Position numbers and translations under genes: made by a program. This document shows positions 23,597 through 30,263 of a DNA stretch of 34,172 bases, piece after piece (the first letter of the stretch is position 1; each line of letters starts with the position of its first letter). This stretch comes from Bradyrhizobium pachyrhizi (GTDB lineage Bacteria > Pseudomonadota > Alphaproteobacteria > Rhizobiales > Xanthobacteraceae): positions 268,240 through 302,411 of the forward strand of contig NZ_LFIQ01000117.1 in the NCBI RefSeq assembly GCF_001189245.1, in the 5' to 3' direction. Under the pieces are notes generated by a model. It saw only the letters and a program-made list of their open reading frames with translations. It made no database searches and had not been told where the DNA came from.

Positions 23597-23806
23597 TCAG
23601 CTGTGAACCCGGCGCAGCGCGACGCGCGGGGTATTCTGCTCACGAGACATGCCGAACGAACGCGACGAGCCCGGGCGTTCCTGGATTTCACGTAACTCAG
23701 CGATATCAAGCATCAGCGCAACGACTTCGTTGCGCAGCGATTGATTGGTCGCGAGCAACGCCTCTTCGATCGGCTGATGCAAATGTTGAACTTTGTGCTG
23801 CTTCAT
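23597..23806 (-). CDS. Short leucine-zipper protein, relative of 23228 product
   Basis: 69 aa from the ATG at 23806, which follows GAGGG with six nt spacing; the longer open frame to 23941 has no such site. Residues 12-43 form a coiled coil (PIEEALLATNQSLRNEV, then LMLDIAELREI) whose L-x3-N-x2-LR-x3-V-x-L-x-L-x4-LRE pattern matches the protein at 23228. The tail is polar and basic (RPGSSRSFGMSREQNTPRVALRRVHS) and could bind nucleic acid. Converges with 23228 across 180 nt. Function unknown. Confidence 0.6.
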   Translation of the reverse strand: MKQHKVQHLHQPIEEALLATNQSLRNEVVALMLDIAELREIQERPGSSRSFGMSREQNTPRVALRRVHS

Positions 23807-24573
23807 GGCGCGCCCTCGCTCTGCGGTTAAGGGTATGAGCGATGTGATTGAAGTTTCGATGACAGGGTTATTCCGCGCACATGGAAGGCGGTTAATGGGG
23901 CAGGTTTGCGACCAACATGGCTCCGAGTTAAATTTTCTCAATCAGGTTCCACAACCTGATCGCGAAGCGCTCGATCGGCGGCCTTTGATGTGTCGTACGG
24001 ATGAGTTGGCAGCGGCAGCGATAAGGCGCGCGGCTGGACAACGCGGCTCGATGTGGGTCAGAAGCTCTACCAAGCGCATGATATTGCTTGGTGATCGTTG
24101 ATGGCTGCCGTGTCGTGCAACCGAACGCGCATTGTCCGGCTATCACAATGTCGCCGTGTTACAGCGATCGCGCTTCAAGGGACGCGCTCAGGTGCACACA
24201 AGATATTCCACCAAAGCTGCTCCGTAGACGCAAAATCTGCTGCTGCTACGTCCATCAAGGATCGCAGAGTGTTTCGACCGGTTGCGAATATTGAAGCGAC
24301 TGACGGGTCCTGAAGCGCTCGAGCAATCCAGCGAAATGAATTCAACGCTGGACATCGGATCAAGCGCGATTTCGCCTCCGCCGGACCCAGCCGCGCTAAC
24401 GCTATTCTAATTAAAATGAGCGGGACCGAAGCGTCCGGCTTGGACAGAGGGAGCGAACGCCTTTCGCGCGCTTGTCGCTGCATTCGCACGCGCTTGCACA
24501 GTCCCCACGAACAGCAGCGACAGCGAAGATTCGCCATAAGCATTGCTAATTCGCCACGCGTCGCGATCGCGCG
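23807..24573. other. 767-nt region without convincing genes, rich in inverted repeats
   Basis: Open frames here (for example 24175-24543 minus) lack ribosome sites and a protein-like composition. Three perfect inverted repeats stand out: ATCAGGTT-CCAC-AACCTGAT at 23941-23960, ACCAAGC-N10-GCTTGGT at 24069-24092 and TCCAGCG-N12-CGCTGGA at 24327-24352. These could belong to structured RNAs or be remnants of mobile elements. Confidence 0.4.
23941..23960. repeat. Hairpin ATCAGGTT-CCAC-AACCTGAT
   Basis: Perfect 8-bp stem with a 4-nt loop, 135 nt upstream of the minus zipper gene at 23806. No U-run follows on either strand, so it is not a standard terminator. Confidence 0.5.
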
Positions 24574-24831
24574 CTATTTCGATTTAGGAGGCGTATCGTC
24601 GTCCATCCTGCCACCATTGGCGACGCACTTGTTGAAATAGTCCCGCTGGGCTTTGGCACCGCCCCGCGCGCTCCCGGAAGCGGGATTGCCGGGCTGTAGC
24701 GGCGGAAATGCCTTCGCCACCAAGGCATCGCAGGCGCGCGCCACCTGCACGTCGATCGCATGCGCCGGAGCCATTGCGCTGGAGATCATGATCACGGCTA
24801 AGGCGATCGCAAAACCCGAGATAACTCGCAT
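24574..24831 (-). CDS. Small exported protein, unknown function
   Basis: 85 aa from ATG 24831, supported by GGAG seven nt upstream; the in-frame TTG at 24849 is less likely. A classical signal peptide (MRVISGFAIALAVIMISSAMAPAHA, cleavage AHA-I). The mature peptide has two cysteines (RACDAL, NKCVANGG), probably one disulphide, and ends TPPKSK. Periplasmic. Upstream on the minus strand are the repeat hairpins at 24896-24956 and the epimerase. No family recognised. Confidence 0.72.
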   Translation of the reverse strand: MRVISGFAIALAVIMISSAMAPAHAIDVQVARACDALVAKAFPPLQPGNPASGSARGGAKAQRDYFNKCVANGGRMDDDTPPKSK

Positions 24832-24895
24832 TGCCACACTCCGTTCCAAACTGAATCAGTTTTTTTCTCGAGCCCGGATTCGCAAGGAGCGCACT

Positions 24896-24956
24896 AAAGC
24901 ATGATCCGGAAAAGTGCGAAGCGGTTTTCCGTCGCGACAAACGCCGATCGCGTTTG
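24896..24956. repeat. Rhizobiales-type GATCCGGAAAA palindromic repeat plus adjacent hairpin
   Basis: AAAGCATGATCCGGAAAAGTG is the left arm of an element common in Bradyrhizobium and Rhodopseudomonas genomes. CGGAAAA (24907-24913) pairs with TTTTCCG (24925-24931). Directly after it CAAACGC-CGATC-GCGTTTG (24938-24956) forms a second perfect 7-bp stem. The usual right arm (GATCATGC) is absent, so this copy is partial. It lies downstream of the epimerase stop and may end its transcript. Confidence 0.65.
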
Positions 24957-25010
24957 CGCGAAGATCAGCTCTGACCGCGAGCTGGAACGCGACGACGATT
25001 CTCGCGGCGC

Positions 25011-26039
25011 TTAGTTCCGATCGACGTCGTGATAGGCCCGATACCAGGCGACAAACCTGGCAATGCCATCCTCGATCCGCGTCTGCGGGCGGAAGCCGAT
25101 TTCACGCTCCAGGTCGGAGACGTCGGCCGACGTCTCCAGTACATCTCCCGGTTGCATCGGCAGCAACTGCTTTTCGGCCTGCCGCCCCAAGCCCTGCTCG
25201 AGCAGCGCCACCACATGCATCAGTTCTTCCGGCCTGCTGTTGCCGATATTGTAGACCCGCCACGGCGCCCGGCTCGAACCCGGATCGGGATGCGCTCCCG
25301 ACCAGTTGACATCGCTCTCCGGCGCGCGGCCGATCAACCGCACCATCGCCTCGACCACGTCGTCGACATAGGTGAAGTCGCGCCGCATGTTGCCGTTGTT
25401 GAACAGCTGGATCGGCTTGCCCGTGGTGATCGCGTCGGCGAACGCATAGAGCGCCATGTCCGGCCGATACCACGTCCCATACACGGTGAAAAACCGCAGC
25501 CCGGTCGCCGGTACGCGATAGAGATGGCTATAGGAATGGGCGATCAGCTCGTTGGCCTTCTTGGTCGCGGCGTACAGGCTGACGGGATGGTCGACATTGT
25601 CGTGGACCGAAAACGGCAGCTTGGTGTTGGCGCCATAGACCGACGATGAGGACGCAAACAACAGGTGCTTGCACGCGGTGTGCCGGCAGCCCTCGAGGAC
25701 GTTGAGGAAGCCCTCCAGATTGGAATCCGCATAGGCGTGCGGGTTCTGCAGGGAATAACGCACGCCGGCCTGCGCGGCGAGATGTACCACGATCTCGAAG
25801 CGATAACGCTCGAACAGCGCCTTCATGCCGGCTCGGTCGGCGAGGTCGAGCTCCACGAAGGTGAAGCCACGGTGCTGCTTGAGCAGATCGAGGCGCGCGC
25901 GCTTGAGCGCCGGGTCGTAATAGTCGTTCAGATTGTCGATGCCGATGACCGGCTGCCCTGCCCGCAGCAGATGCTCCACCAGATGGAAGCCGATGAAGCC
26001 GGCGCAGCCCGTGACCAGTAGATTGCCTGCGATCACCAC
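25011..26039 (-). CDS. lpsL: UDP-glucuronate 4-epimerase (extended SDR)
   Basis: 342 aa, GTG start. Converts UDP-glucuronate to UDP-galacturonate in the cytoplasm. NAD-binding VTGCAGFIG at 9-17, substrate region NLNDYYDPALKRARL, HLAAQAGVRYSLQNP, catalytic SSSSVYG (130-136) and Tyr156/Lys160 in SLYAATKKANE, FNNGNMRRDFTYVDDVVE. Family length is about 335-340. The normally strict GPWGRPDMA is GTWYRPDMA at 188-196; the two changes near the active-site floor are unusual. It stands apart from the EPS operons by 3 kb but could feed galacturonate into the same polymer, and would need UDP-glucuronate from an enzyme outside the window if the dehydrogenase at 2034 is GDP-mannose specific. Confidence 0.9.
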   Translation of the reverse strand: MVIAGNLLVTGCAGFIGFHLVEHLLRAGQPVIGIDNLNDYYDPALKRARLDLLKQHRGFTFVELDLADRAGMKALFERYRFEIVVHLAAQAGVRYSLQNPHAYADSNLEGFLNVLEGCRHTACKHLLFASSSSVYGANTKLPFSVHDNVDHPVSLYAATKKANELIAHSYSHLYRVPATGLRFFTVYGTWYRPDMALYAFADAITTGKPIQLFNNGNMRRDFTYVDDVVEAMVRLIGRAPESDVNWSGAHPDPGSSRAPWRVYNIGNSRPEELMHVVALLEQGLGRQAEKQLLPMQPGDVLETSADVSDLEREIGFRPQTRIEDGIARFVAWYRAYHDVDRN

Positions 26040-26133
26040 GTCTTGCCTGTGCCTTTCGCCTTGCGCCGGACCATTCGAATACGCCGTTACACGGGGCAGC
26101 CGCGGCTGCCTTCGCTCTGCGCGCCGCTAGGCG

Positions 26134-26550
26134 TCAGTTGCTGGCGGCCGGAGGCTTGTAGTCCGGAAAGCGGCTCAGGACGGCGGCCTTCATGAACTTG
26201 AAGTGCGCGATCTCGGTCGCCAATTCCTTCAGCCGGCGCTGGCCGTTGGAGATCTCGGCGTCAAACAGGTCCTGATGATAGTTGTCAAGCGCCTCGCGTT
26301 CCAGATATTCGTCGGTGCCGTTGCCGAGGGTCACCGCGGCGCGGGCCAGAACATCATCGACACGGCGGCCAAGACCGGATTGCTCGCTTTCGGCCGCCCG
26401 CAACGCGGCCTCGATCGCGGCCATGATCGATCCGATCCGGGCGCGATCGGTCTCGGCATCGCGCTCGGCCGAGCGTGCCTTGAAACCTTCCTCGCCGCGC
26501 CGCGATTTGATCAGGTCATGCGCGCGAGACCGCAAAAACAGCTGAAACAT
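26134..26550 (-). CDS. Cytoplasmic helical hypothetical protein
   Basis: 138 aa, no signal or membrane segment. Mostly charged helix: ARSAERDAETDRARIGSIMAAIEAALRAAESEQSGLGRRVDDVLARAAVTLGNGTDEYLERE, then NGQRRLKELATEIAHFKFMKAAVLSRFPDYKP. Coiled-coil-like and rich in Ala/Arg/Glu. Starts at ATG 26550; lies between the epimerase and the 92-aa gene on the same strand with short gaps. Function not recognised. Confidence 0.68.
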   Translation of the reverse strand: MFQLFLRSRAHDLIKSRRGEEGFKARSAERDAETDRARIGSIMAAIEAALRAAESEQSGLGRRVDDVLARAAVTLGNGTDEYLEREALDNYHQDLFDAEISNGQRRLKELATEIAHFKFMKAAVLSRFPDYKPPAASN

Positions 26551-26606
26551 CTGTCAGTATCCGGTTCGGGCCCATTCAGGCAGCTCAGGTCGAAAATCGC
26601 CCGGTC

Positions 26607-26885
26607 TTAGTTAAAAAAGGGTGAATTGCCCTCGTGCCCGGCCCTCAGGTCGGCTTTCCACTTGATCCAGGCCTTGTCGTGCTTGTCATAGAGTTCGAGC
26701 CACCGTCCCTCACCGGCTGACGGCACCAAGCCCGTTCCCCTACCGTCCCCGTCCGCCAATACCGGCAGCGAGGAGTCCAGGTCCTCGAACTCCGACGTCT
26801 CCTCAAGCGTCAGCCCGACCAGCACGCGCCGGCCACTGACATCGACGACATACCGCCTTGGCGAATGCCCCCTGAGATCACTCAT
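26607..26885 (-). CDS. Small acidic hypothetical protein
   Basis: 92 aa from ATG 26885, with AAGGGAA about ten nt upstream. Begins with a beta-rich part (RRYVVDVSGRRVLVGLTLEETSEFEDLDSSLP) and ends with WLELYDKHDKAWIKWKADLRAGHEGNSPFFN, a Trp-rich amphipathic helix. No signal peptide. It is upstream of the 138-aa gene with 56 nt between them and may be co-transcribed. No function assigned. Confidence 0.65.
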   Translation of the reverse strand: MSDLRGHSPRRYVVDVSGRRVLVGLTLEETSEFEDLDSSLPVLADGDGRGTGLVPSAGEGRWLELYDKHDKAWIKWKADLRAGHEGNSPFFN

Positions 26886-27054
26886 GACGTGAAAGTTCCC
26901 TTGCGATCCGCGGGGCCGGCGACGAGATCAGGCGCACGCTGGCACGCAACCAACCCGCCTGCCGCAACGGACACAGATATGATGACCGATTGCATGTTGC
27001 CAGCCAACCCCAACTCGCCGCACACCGTCGCGCTACCTCGATCGAACTACTCCG

Positions 27055-27249
27055 CTAGAACGCGCGACGCATGTGGCCGAACGCGCTGACCGGTTCCCGC
27101 CTCGACGATTTCGCGGCTGATGGCGCCACATACGGTGCATAGATCCGATATTGCGCGCGGCGCTTGTGCGACCTCCACGAGCGCGAAGCGAAACCGGAGA
27201 AGAAGCCTGCGACGAACACCGCCGCGAGAATGAGAGCAGGAGAAATCAT
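27055..27249 (-). CDS. Possible small membrane protein
   Basis: 64 aa from ATG 27249. One hydrophobic segment (MISPALILAAVFVAGFFSGFAS) followed by a very basic tail (RSWRSHKRRAQYR...SSRREPV), consistent with the positive-inside rule. GGACGG ahead of the start is only a poor ribosome site. The frame is open to 27369. Kept because of the membrane pattern; could be spurious. Confidence 0.4.
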   Translation of the reverse strand: MISPALILAAVFVAGFFSGFASRSWRSHKRRAQYRIYAPYVAPSAAKSSRREPVSAFGHMRRAF

Positions 27250-27410
27250 CACAACCGTCCACGTTCGCCCCGATGTTATTAACATTCGAAGTTGTGACGA
27301 CATCATGATTGGACGCGCCGAAAGATTGTTCAGCCGCTGGAATTTTTGTGCAATCGAACGACGCAACAATAATCAGGCGTCGACAATAATTGTTCTCGCG
27401 AGAGAACGTC

Positions 27411-27569
27411 TCAGGAGAACCACCAGAGCATGAATTTCAGGAACATCGAGCTGAGAAGATAAATCCACCCCGCCATAGCCAGCACCGTCAGTCCGACGAA
27501 GGCACCTGAAACGCTTTTCTCCTTGAGGCGCGCCAGCAATGAGTTTTTTTCTTCTTGCGAATAGAACAT
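27411..27569 (-). CDS. Small membrane protein
   Basis: 52 aa from ATG 27569; a TTG nine codons upstream (27596) is also in frame. A polar N-terminus (MFYSQEEKNSLLARLKEKSVSGA) leads to one long hydrophobic segment (FVGLTVLAMAGWIYLLSSMFLKFMLWWFS). Single-pass peptide of unknown role, one of several in 27-28 kb. Confidence 0.5.
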   Translation of the reverse strand: MFYSQEEKNSLLARLKEKSVSGAFVGLTVLAMAGWIYLLSSMFLKFMLWWFS

Positions 27570-27707
27570 CTCAGGCTCAAGACGTATCTGATTCAAATCA
27601 GCTAGCAGTCAATTTCGATGATCTCGTGACGCGTTGCCACAGCCATTCGCCTTGCGCATCACAGATCATCGCTGCAAATCGCCGCCAAGCCGCACGCCAT
27701 CGCGCAG

Positions 27708-27778
27708 TGGAAATTCCGTTCGACACGGTCAGGAATTCGACGTTGGCGATCGCGGCGGCCCGCGCGTCGGAATTTCCA
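27708..27778. repeat. 11-bp perfect inverted repeat spanning 71 nt
   Basis: TGGAAATTCCG at 27708-27718 pairs with CGGAATTTCCA at 27768-27778, 49 nt apart; GGAATTC recurs inside at about 27732. Could form a long stem in RNA or bound the remnant of a miniature element. Confidence 0.5.
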
Positions 27779-27794
27779 TGTCGTGTCCTGGTCC

Positions 27795-27817
27795 GATCGA
27801 CGTCACGTACGTCGATC
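27795..27817. promoter_or_regulatory. 9-5-9 inverted repeat GATCGACGT-N5-ACGTCGATC
   Basis: Perfect arms at 27795-27803 and 27809-27817. Length and spacing fit a dimeric regulator site; no U-run follows, so a terminator is unlikely. About 230-250 nt upstream of the minus membrane-peptide gene at 27569. Confidence 0.45.
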
Positions 27818-27967
27818 AAGACGGTCGTGCAGCTTGACCATGCGATGTGGCCCGTATGCCGGCGCGATCGACCGAACGGATTCTTCCCGGGAGCAATCTG
27901 CCCGCTTCGCCTCGCCTCTCAGTTTAACAATCAAGTCCTCGCACGCGACCAACCAATGATAATCGCC

Positions 27968-28120
27968 TCACACGCGGAAAAAGGCGAACCAGACAATGCC
28001 GAGGATCAGGACGGCCAGTCCTGTCGAGGCCGTGAGCAGCGCGAGAACCGAAGGTCCAGGCTCGGCCTGGCGCGCCTCGGTCGGGGTTTCGACGATTTGG
28101 CCGTGTCGTTCCGTTGCCAT
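27968..28120 (-). CDS. Small single-pass membrane protein
   Basis: 50 aa, shorter than usual gene-calling limits. Starts at ATG 28120 with AGAGG five to six nt upstream. Begins MATERHGQIVETPTEARQAE, then a membrane segment (SVLALLTASTGLAVLILGIVWFAFF) and ends FRV. The polar Thr/Glu-rich head followed by a C-terminal helix is the pattern of small Bradyrhizobium membrane proteins. Divergent from ku. Function unknown. Confidence 0.68.
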   Translation of the reverse strand: MATERHGQIVETPTEARQAEPGPSVLALLTASTGLAVLILGIVWFAFFRV

Positions 28121-28385
28121 GGCAACCTCTTTGCTTAAGTGCCTGTAATTCCGGCGTTTGCCGCGCCCCTTCGACAGCCAACGCGTGATCGGGAGCGATG
28201 TTCCGAGCGCGTTGACGGCTGGGCCGACGGCAGTCTCGCCCGCCGCGTCAAACGGGCGCAGCGCGAGGACACGGTTAACGCCGTTGCGAGATTCACCGGG
28301 CCGTGTTGTTTCAAACTGGGGTTCCCGGTGTTATCCTTGACCGGTCCGTCGGTTGCGTAATCGGAGTTTCCCTGGAGTTTCCCCC

Positions 28386-29363
28386 ATGGCCCCTCGCGCC
28401 AATTGGAAGGGCTTTTTGCGCCTTTCGCTCGTGACTTGCCCGGTTGCCCTGTACCCGGCGACATCGGATACCGAAAAGGTCTCCTTCAACCAGATCAACC
28501 GCAAGACCGGCCACCGGATCAAATACGCCAAGGTCGACGCCGAGACCGGCGAGGAAGTCTCCGGCGAAGACATCATGAAGGGCTACAGGGTCGACACCGA
28601 CACCTATATCGAGGTCACCAAGGAAGAGCTCGACGACATCGCGCTGGATTCGACCCGCACCATCGAGATCGACGAATTCGTGCCGCGCAGCGAGATCGAC
28701 AGCCGCTATCTGATCCGCCCCTACTATCTCGTTCCCGACGGCAAGGTCGGCCACGACGCTTTTGCGGTGATCCGTGAGACCATCCGCAGCCTGAACAAGG
28801 TCGCGATCGGCCGCGTGGTGCTGACCAATCGCGAGCACATCATCGCGCTCGAGCCGCTCGACAACGGGCTGATGGGCACGCTGTTGCGCTACCCGTATGA
28901 GGTGCGCAGCGAGAAGGAGTATTTCGACGACATCCAGGATGTGAAGATCACCAAGGACATGCTCGATCTCGCCAAGCACATCGTCGAGCAGAAGTCCGCC
29001 GACTTCGATCCGGAGGAGTTCGAGGACCGCTACGAGCAGGCGCTGATCGACCTGATCAACCAGAAGCGCAACGGCATCAAGGTCGCCAAGCCCGCGGCGA
29101 AGACCAGCGGCAACGTCATCAACCTGATGGACGCGCTGAAGAAGAGCCTCGCCAACGAGAAGCAGGCCGCGCCCGCCAAGGCCGAGGCAAAGGCCGCGAA
29201 GGGCAAGAAGCCGAAGAAGCGCATCGAGGGCCAGCGCGAAATGCTGCTGCCGATCTCGGGCAGCGGCAAGCGCGAGCCCAAGGAGGCCGCCAAGCCCGAG
29301 CCGAAGAAGGCCGAGAAGACAACACGCGCCCAGGGCACCGCGGCACGGAAGAAGGCAGGCTAG
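28386..29363 (+). CDS. ku: Ku, non-homologous end-joining DNA-binding protein
   Basis: 325 aa. Prokaryotic Ku forms a homodimeric ring on double-strand ends and recruits LigD. Core from NWKGFLRLSLVTCPVALYPATSD (residues about 6-28), INRKTGHRIKYAKVDAETGEEV, DEFVPRSEIDSRYLIRPYYLVPDG, VLTNREHIIALEPLDNGLMGTLLRYPYEVR and LAKHIVEQKSADFDPEEFEDRYEQALIDLI. The C-terminal 70 residues are a Lys/Ala-rich tail (KAEAKAAKGKKPKK... AARKKAG), known in other bacteria to aid DNA binding. TGGAG precedes the ATG 28386; the frame to 28353 is ignored because the conserved start is MAPRANWKG. No ligD is in the window. Confidence 0.96.
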   Translation: MAPRANWKGFLRLSLVTCPVALYPATSDTEKVSFNQINRKTGHRIKYAKVDAETGEEVSGEDIMKGYRVDTDTYIEVTKEELDDIALDSTRTIEIDEFVPRSEIDSRYLIRPYYLVPDGKVGHDAFAVIRETIRSLNKVAIGRVVLTNREHIIALEPLDNGLMGTLLRYPYEVRSEKEYFDDIQDVKITKDMLDLAKHIVEQKSADFDPEEFEDRYEQALIDLINQKRNGIKVAKPAAKTSGNVINLMDALKKSLANEKQAAPAKAEAKAAKGKKPKKRIEGQREMLLPISGSGKREPKEAAKPEPKKAEKTTRAQGTAARKKAG

Positions 29364-29416
29364 CGCACGACCGCAAGATGAGCCCGGTCCACAGCGCCTG
29401 AGATGTCCCGGTCGAG

Positions 29417-29644
29417 ATGCCCTGGTCGACGCCGTTTGATGAACCGATCGCTCTGCATCGCGGCGGCACACTGGTGACGCTGCAGCACGCGGCCGACTAC
29501 ATCATGAAGCTATCGGAAGACGCTCAGCAGGAAACGCGCTGGCAGATCGCGGTCGAGCATCTGATCAATGCGGCGGAACAAGGTGCCGGCTGGTTGATGT
29601 TCGCGCGCATCGCGATGCTGCGCGCGTTGAATGGGGACGACTGA
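29417..29644 (+). CDS. Small conserved-looking hypothetical protein
   Basis: 75 aa from ATG 29417. The pattern FDEPIALHRGGTLVTLQHAADYIMKL, then WQIAVEHLINAAEQGAGWLMFARIAMLRALNGD is that of a small rhizobial family I recognise as recurrent but unnamed. Soluble, helical C-terminal half. Fifty-three nt after ku on the same strand; co-transcription possible. Ribosome site weak. Converges with the pilin gene. Confidence 0.65.
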   Translation: MPWSTPFDEPIALHRGGTLVTLQHAADYIMKLSEDAQQETRWQIAVEHLINAAEQGAGWLMFARIAMLRALNGDD

Positions 29645-29652
29645 ATCCGGAA

Positions 29653-29698
29653 AATGCCGAACTGCCGGCAGCGCTTACTTGAATGCCGAACTGACGGC
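29653..29698. repeat. Near-duplicate 17-bp units at the pilin 3' end
   Basis: AATGCCGAACTGCCGGCA (from 29653) and AATGCCGAACTGACGGCA (from 29682) differ at one position and are 29 bp apart. Each contains TGCCG...CGGCA and can form a short hairpin. One copy encodes the last codons of the pilin, the other lies just past its stop. Confidence 0.5.
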
Positions 29699-29839
29699 AT
29701 TGAATTGACCGCTTACACTGGTGCCGATGCCCCTGACGCCGGCGACGATCACGATGCTGATGCCACCGGCGATGATGGCGTATTCAATGGCCGTCGCCCC
29801 GACCTCATCACGCAGAAACCTTGCCATCAACGCGCGCAT
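29675..29839 (-). CDS. Flp/Fap-type pilin
   Basis: 54 aa, too short for most gene lists. ATG 29839 with AGGAG six nt upstream. Short basic leader (MRALMARFLRDEVG) then ATAIEYAIIAGGISIVIVAGVRGIGTSVSGQFNAVSSAFK. The G-ATAIEYA motif with Glu five after the prepilin cleavage Gly is the hallmark of Flp pilins, subunits of Tad-type adhesive pili processed by a dedicated prepilin peptidase. No tad/cpa genes are nearby, so it is an orphan copy. Convergent with 29417. Confidence 0.88.
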   Translation of the reverse strand: MRALMARFLRDEVGATAIEYAIIAGGISIVIVAGVRGIGTSVSGQFNAVSSAFK

Positions 29840-30263
29840 GAAAAGCTCCTGTCCGACGCTCGCGGCTTTTTCTCCCGCGCCGTAGTAATATGCCTGCCAA
29901 ACTAGGCCGCATTGGTTGACGGCCCATTGAGGGAAAGGATGAACGATCGCTTAAAGGTTGCAGGGAATTTCCCTGCTAGTTCTACCTGCATCAGGGTGCC
30001 GTCGGGCGAGACACCGGGCCGCGGCCGGAGCGCTTTCCAGCGAAGTGGACACCGGCTCGCGCAAGGAAAACCCGTCAAAACAAGTATCTAGAGCTCCGTT
30101 CTGATCCTGTCTGACCGGAAATAGCTTCAGTCGTAAACGCATATCAGAACTACCTGATCCGGCCTCGGCCACGCTTTACCGGTGCCGCGGAATCCTGTTC
30201 CTTTATCGGACAGGCGACAACGAGGCCGGAACGAACCGGCCGCATGCAAAGGGAGTGACCGTC
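29840..30263. other. 424-nt intergenic region between pilin and ThDP enzyme genes
   Basis: Divergent: it must hold the promoters of both genes. The frame 29951-30172 minus is not protein-like. A 17-bp palindrome GCAGGGAA-T-TTCCCTGC lies at 29960-29976. No clear -35/-10 pair was found, and no sigma-54 site for the pilin. Confidence 0.45.
29960..29976. promoter_or_regulatory. 17-bp palindrome GCAGGGAATTTCCCTGC
   Basis: Perfect 8-bp arms around a single central T, about 120 nt upstream of the pilin ATG. A form typical of dimeric repressor sites. Regulator unknown. Confidence 0.4.

Larger units (their letters stand above)
27597..27967. other. 371-nt intergenic region with two long inverted repeats
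   Basis: No gene is supported; the minus frame 27598-27819 has only a TTG start and no ribosome site. Perfect inverted repeats TGGAAATTCCG/CGGAATTTCCA (27708-27718, 27768-27778) and GATCGACGT-CACGT-ACGTCGATC (27795-27817) dominate it. See the separate entries. Confidence 0.45.

Noticed and set aside
24175..24543. 122-codon minus frame in the gene-poor region
   Set aside because: No ribosome site, mixed composition, overlaps several inverted repeats; not supportable as a gene.
27598..27819. 73-codon minus frame (Trp-rich end) over the palindromic block
   Set aside because: Only a TTG start without ribosome site, and the inverted repeats better explain the region. Left open as a weak possibility.
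28311..29471. Minus-strand open frame opposite ku
   Set aside because: Shadow of ku produced by third-position GC bias; low-complexity Leu/Gly/Asp composition.
29840..29890. Sigma-54 promoter upstream of the pilin gene
   Set aside because: TGGCA is present on the minus strand but no TTGC follows at the required distance.
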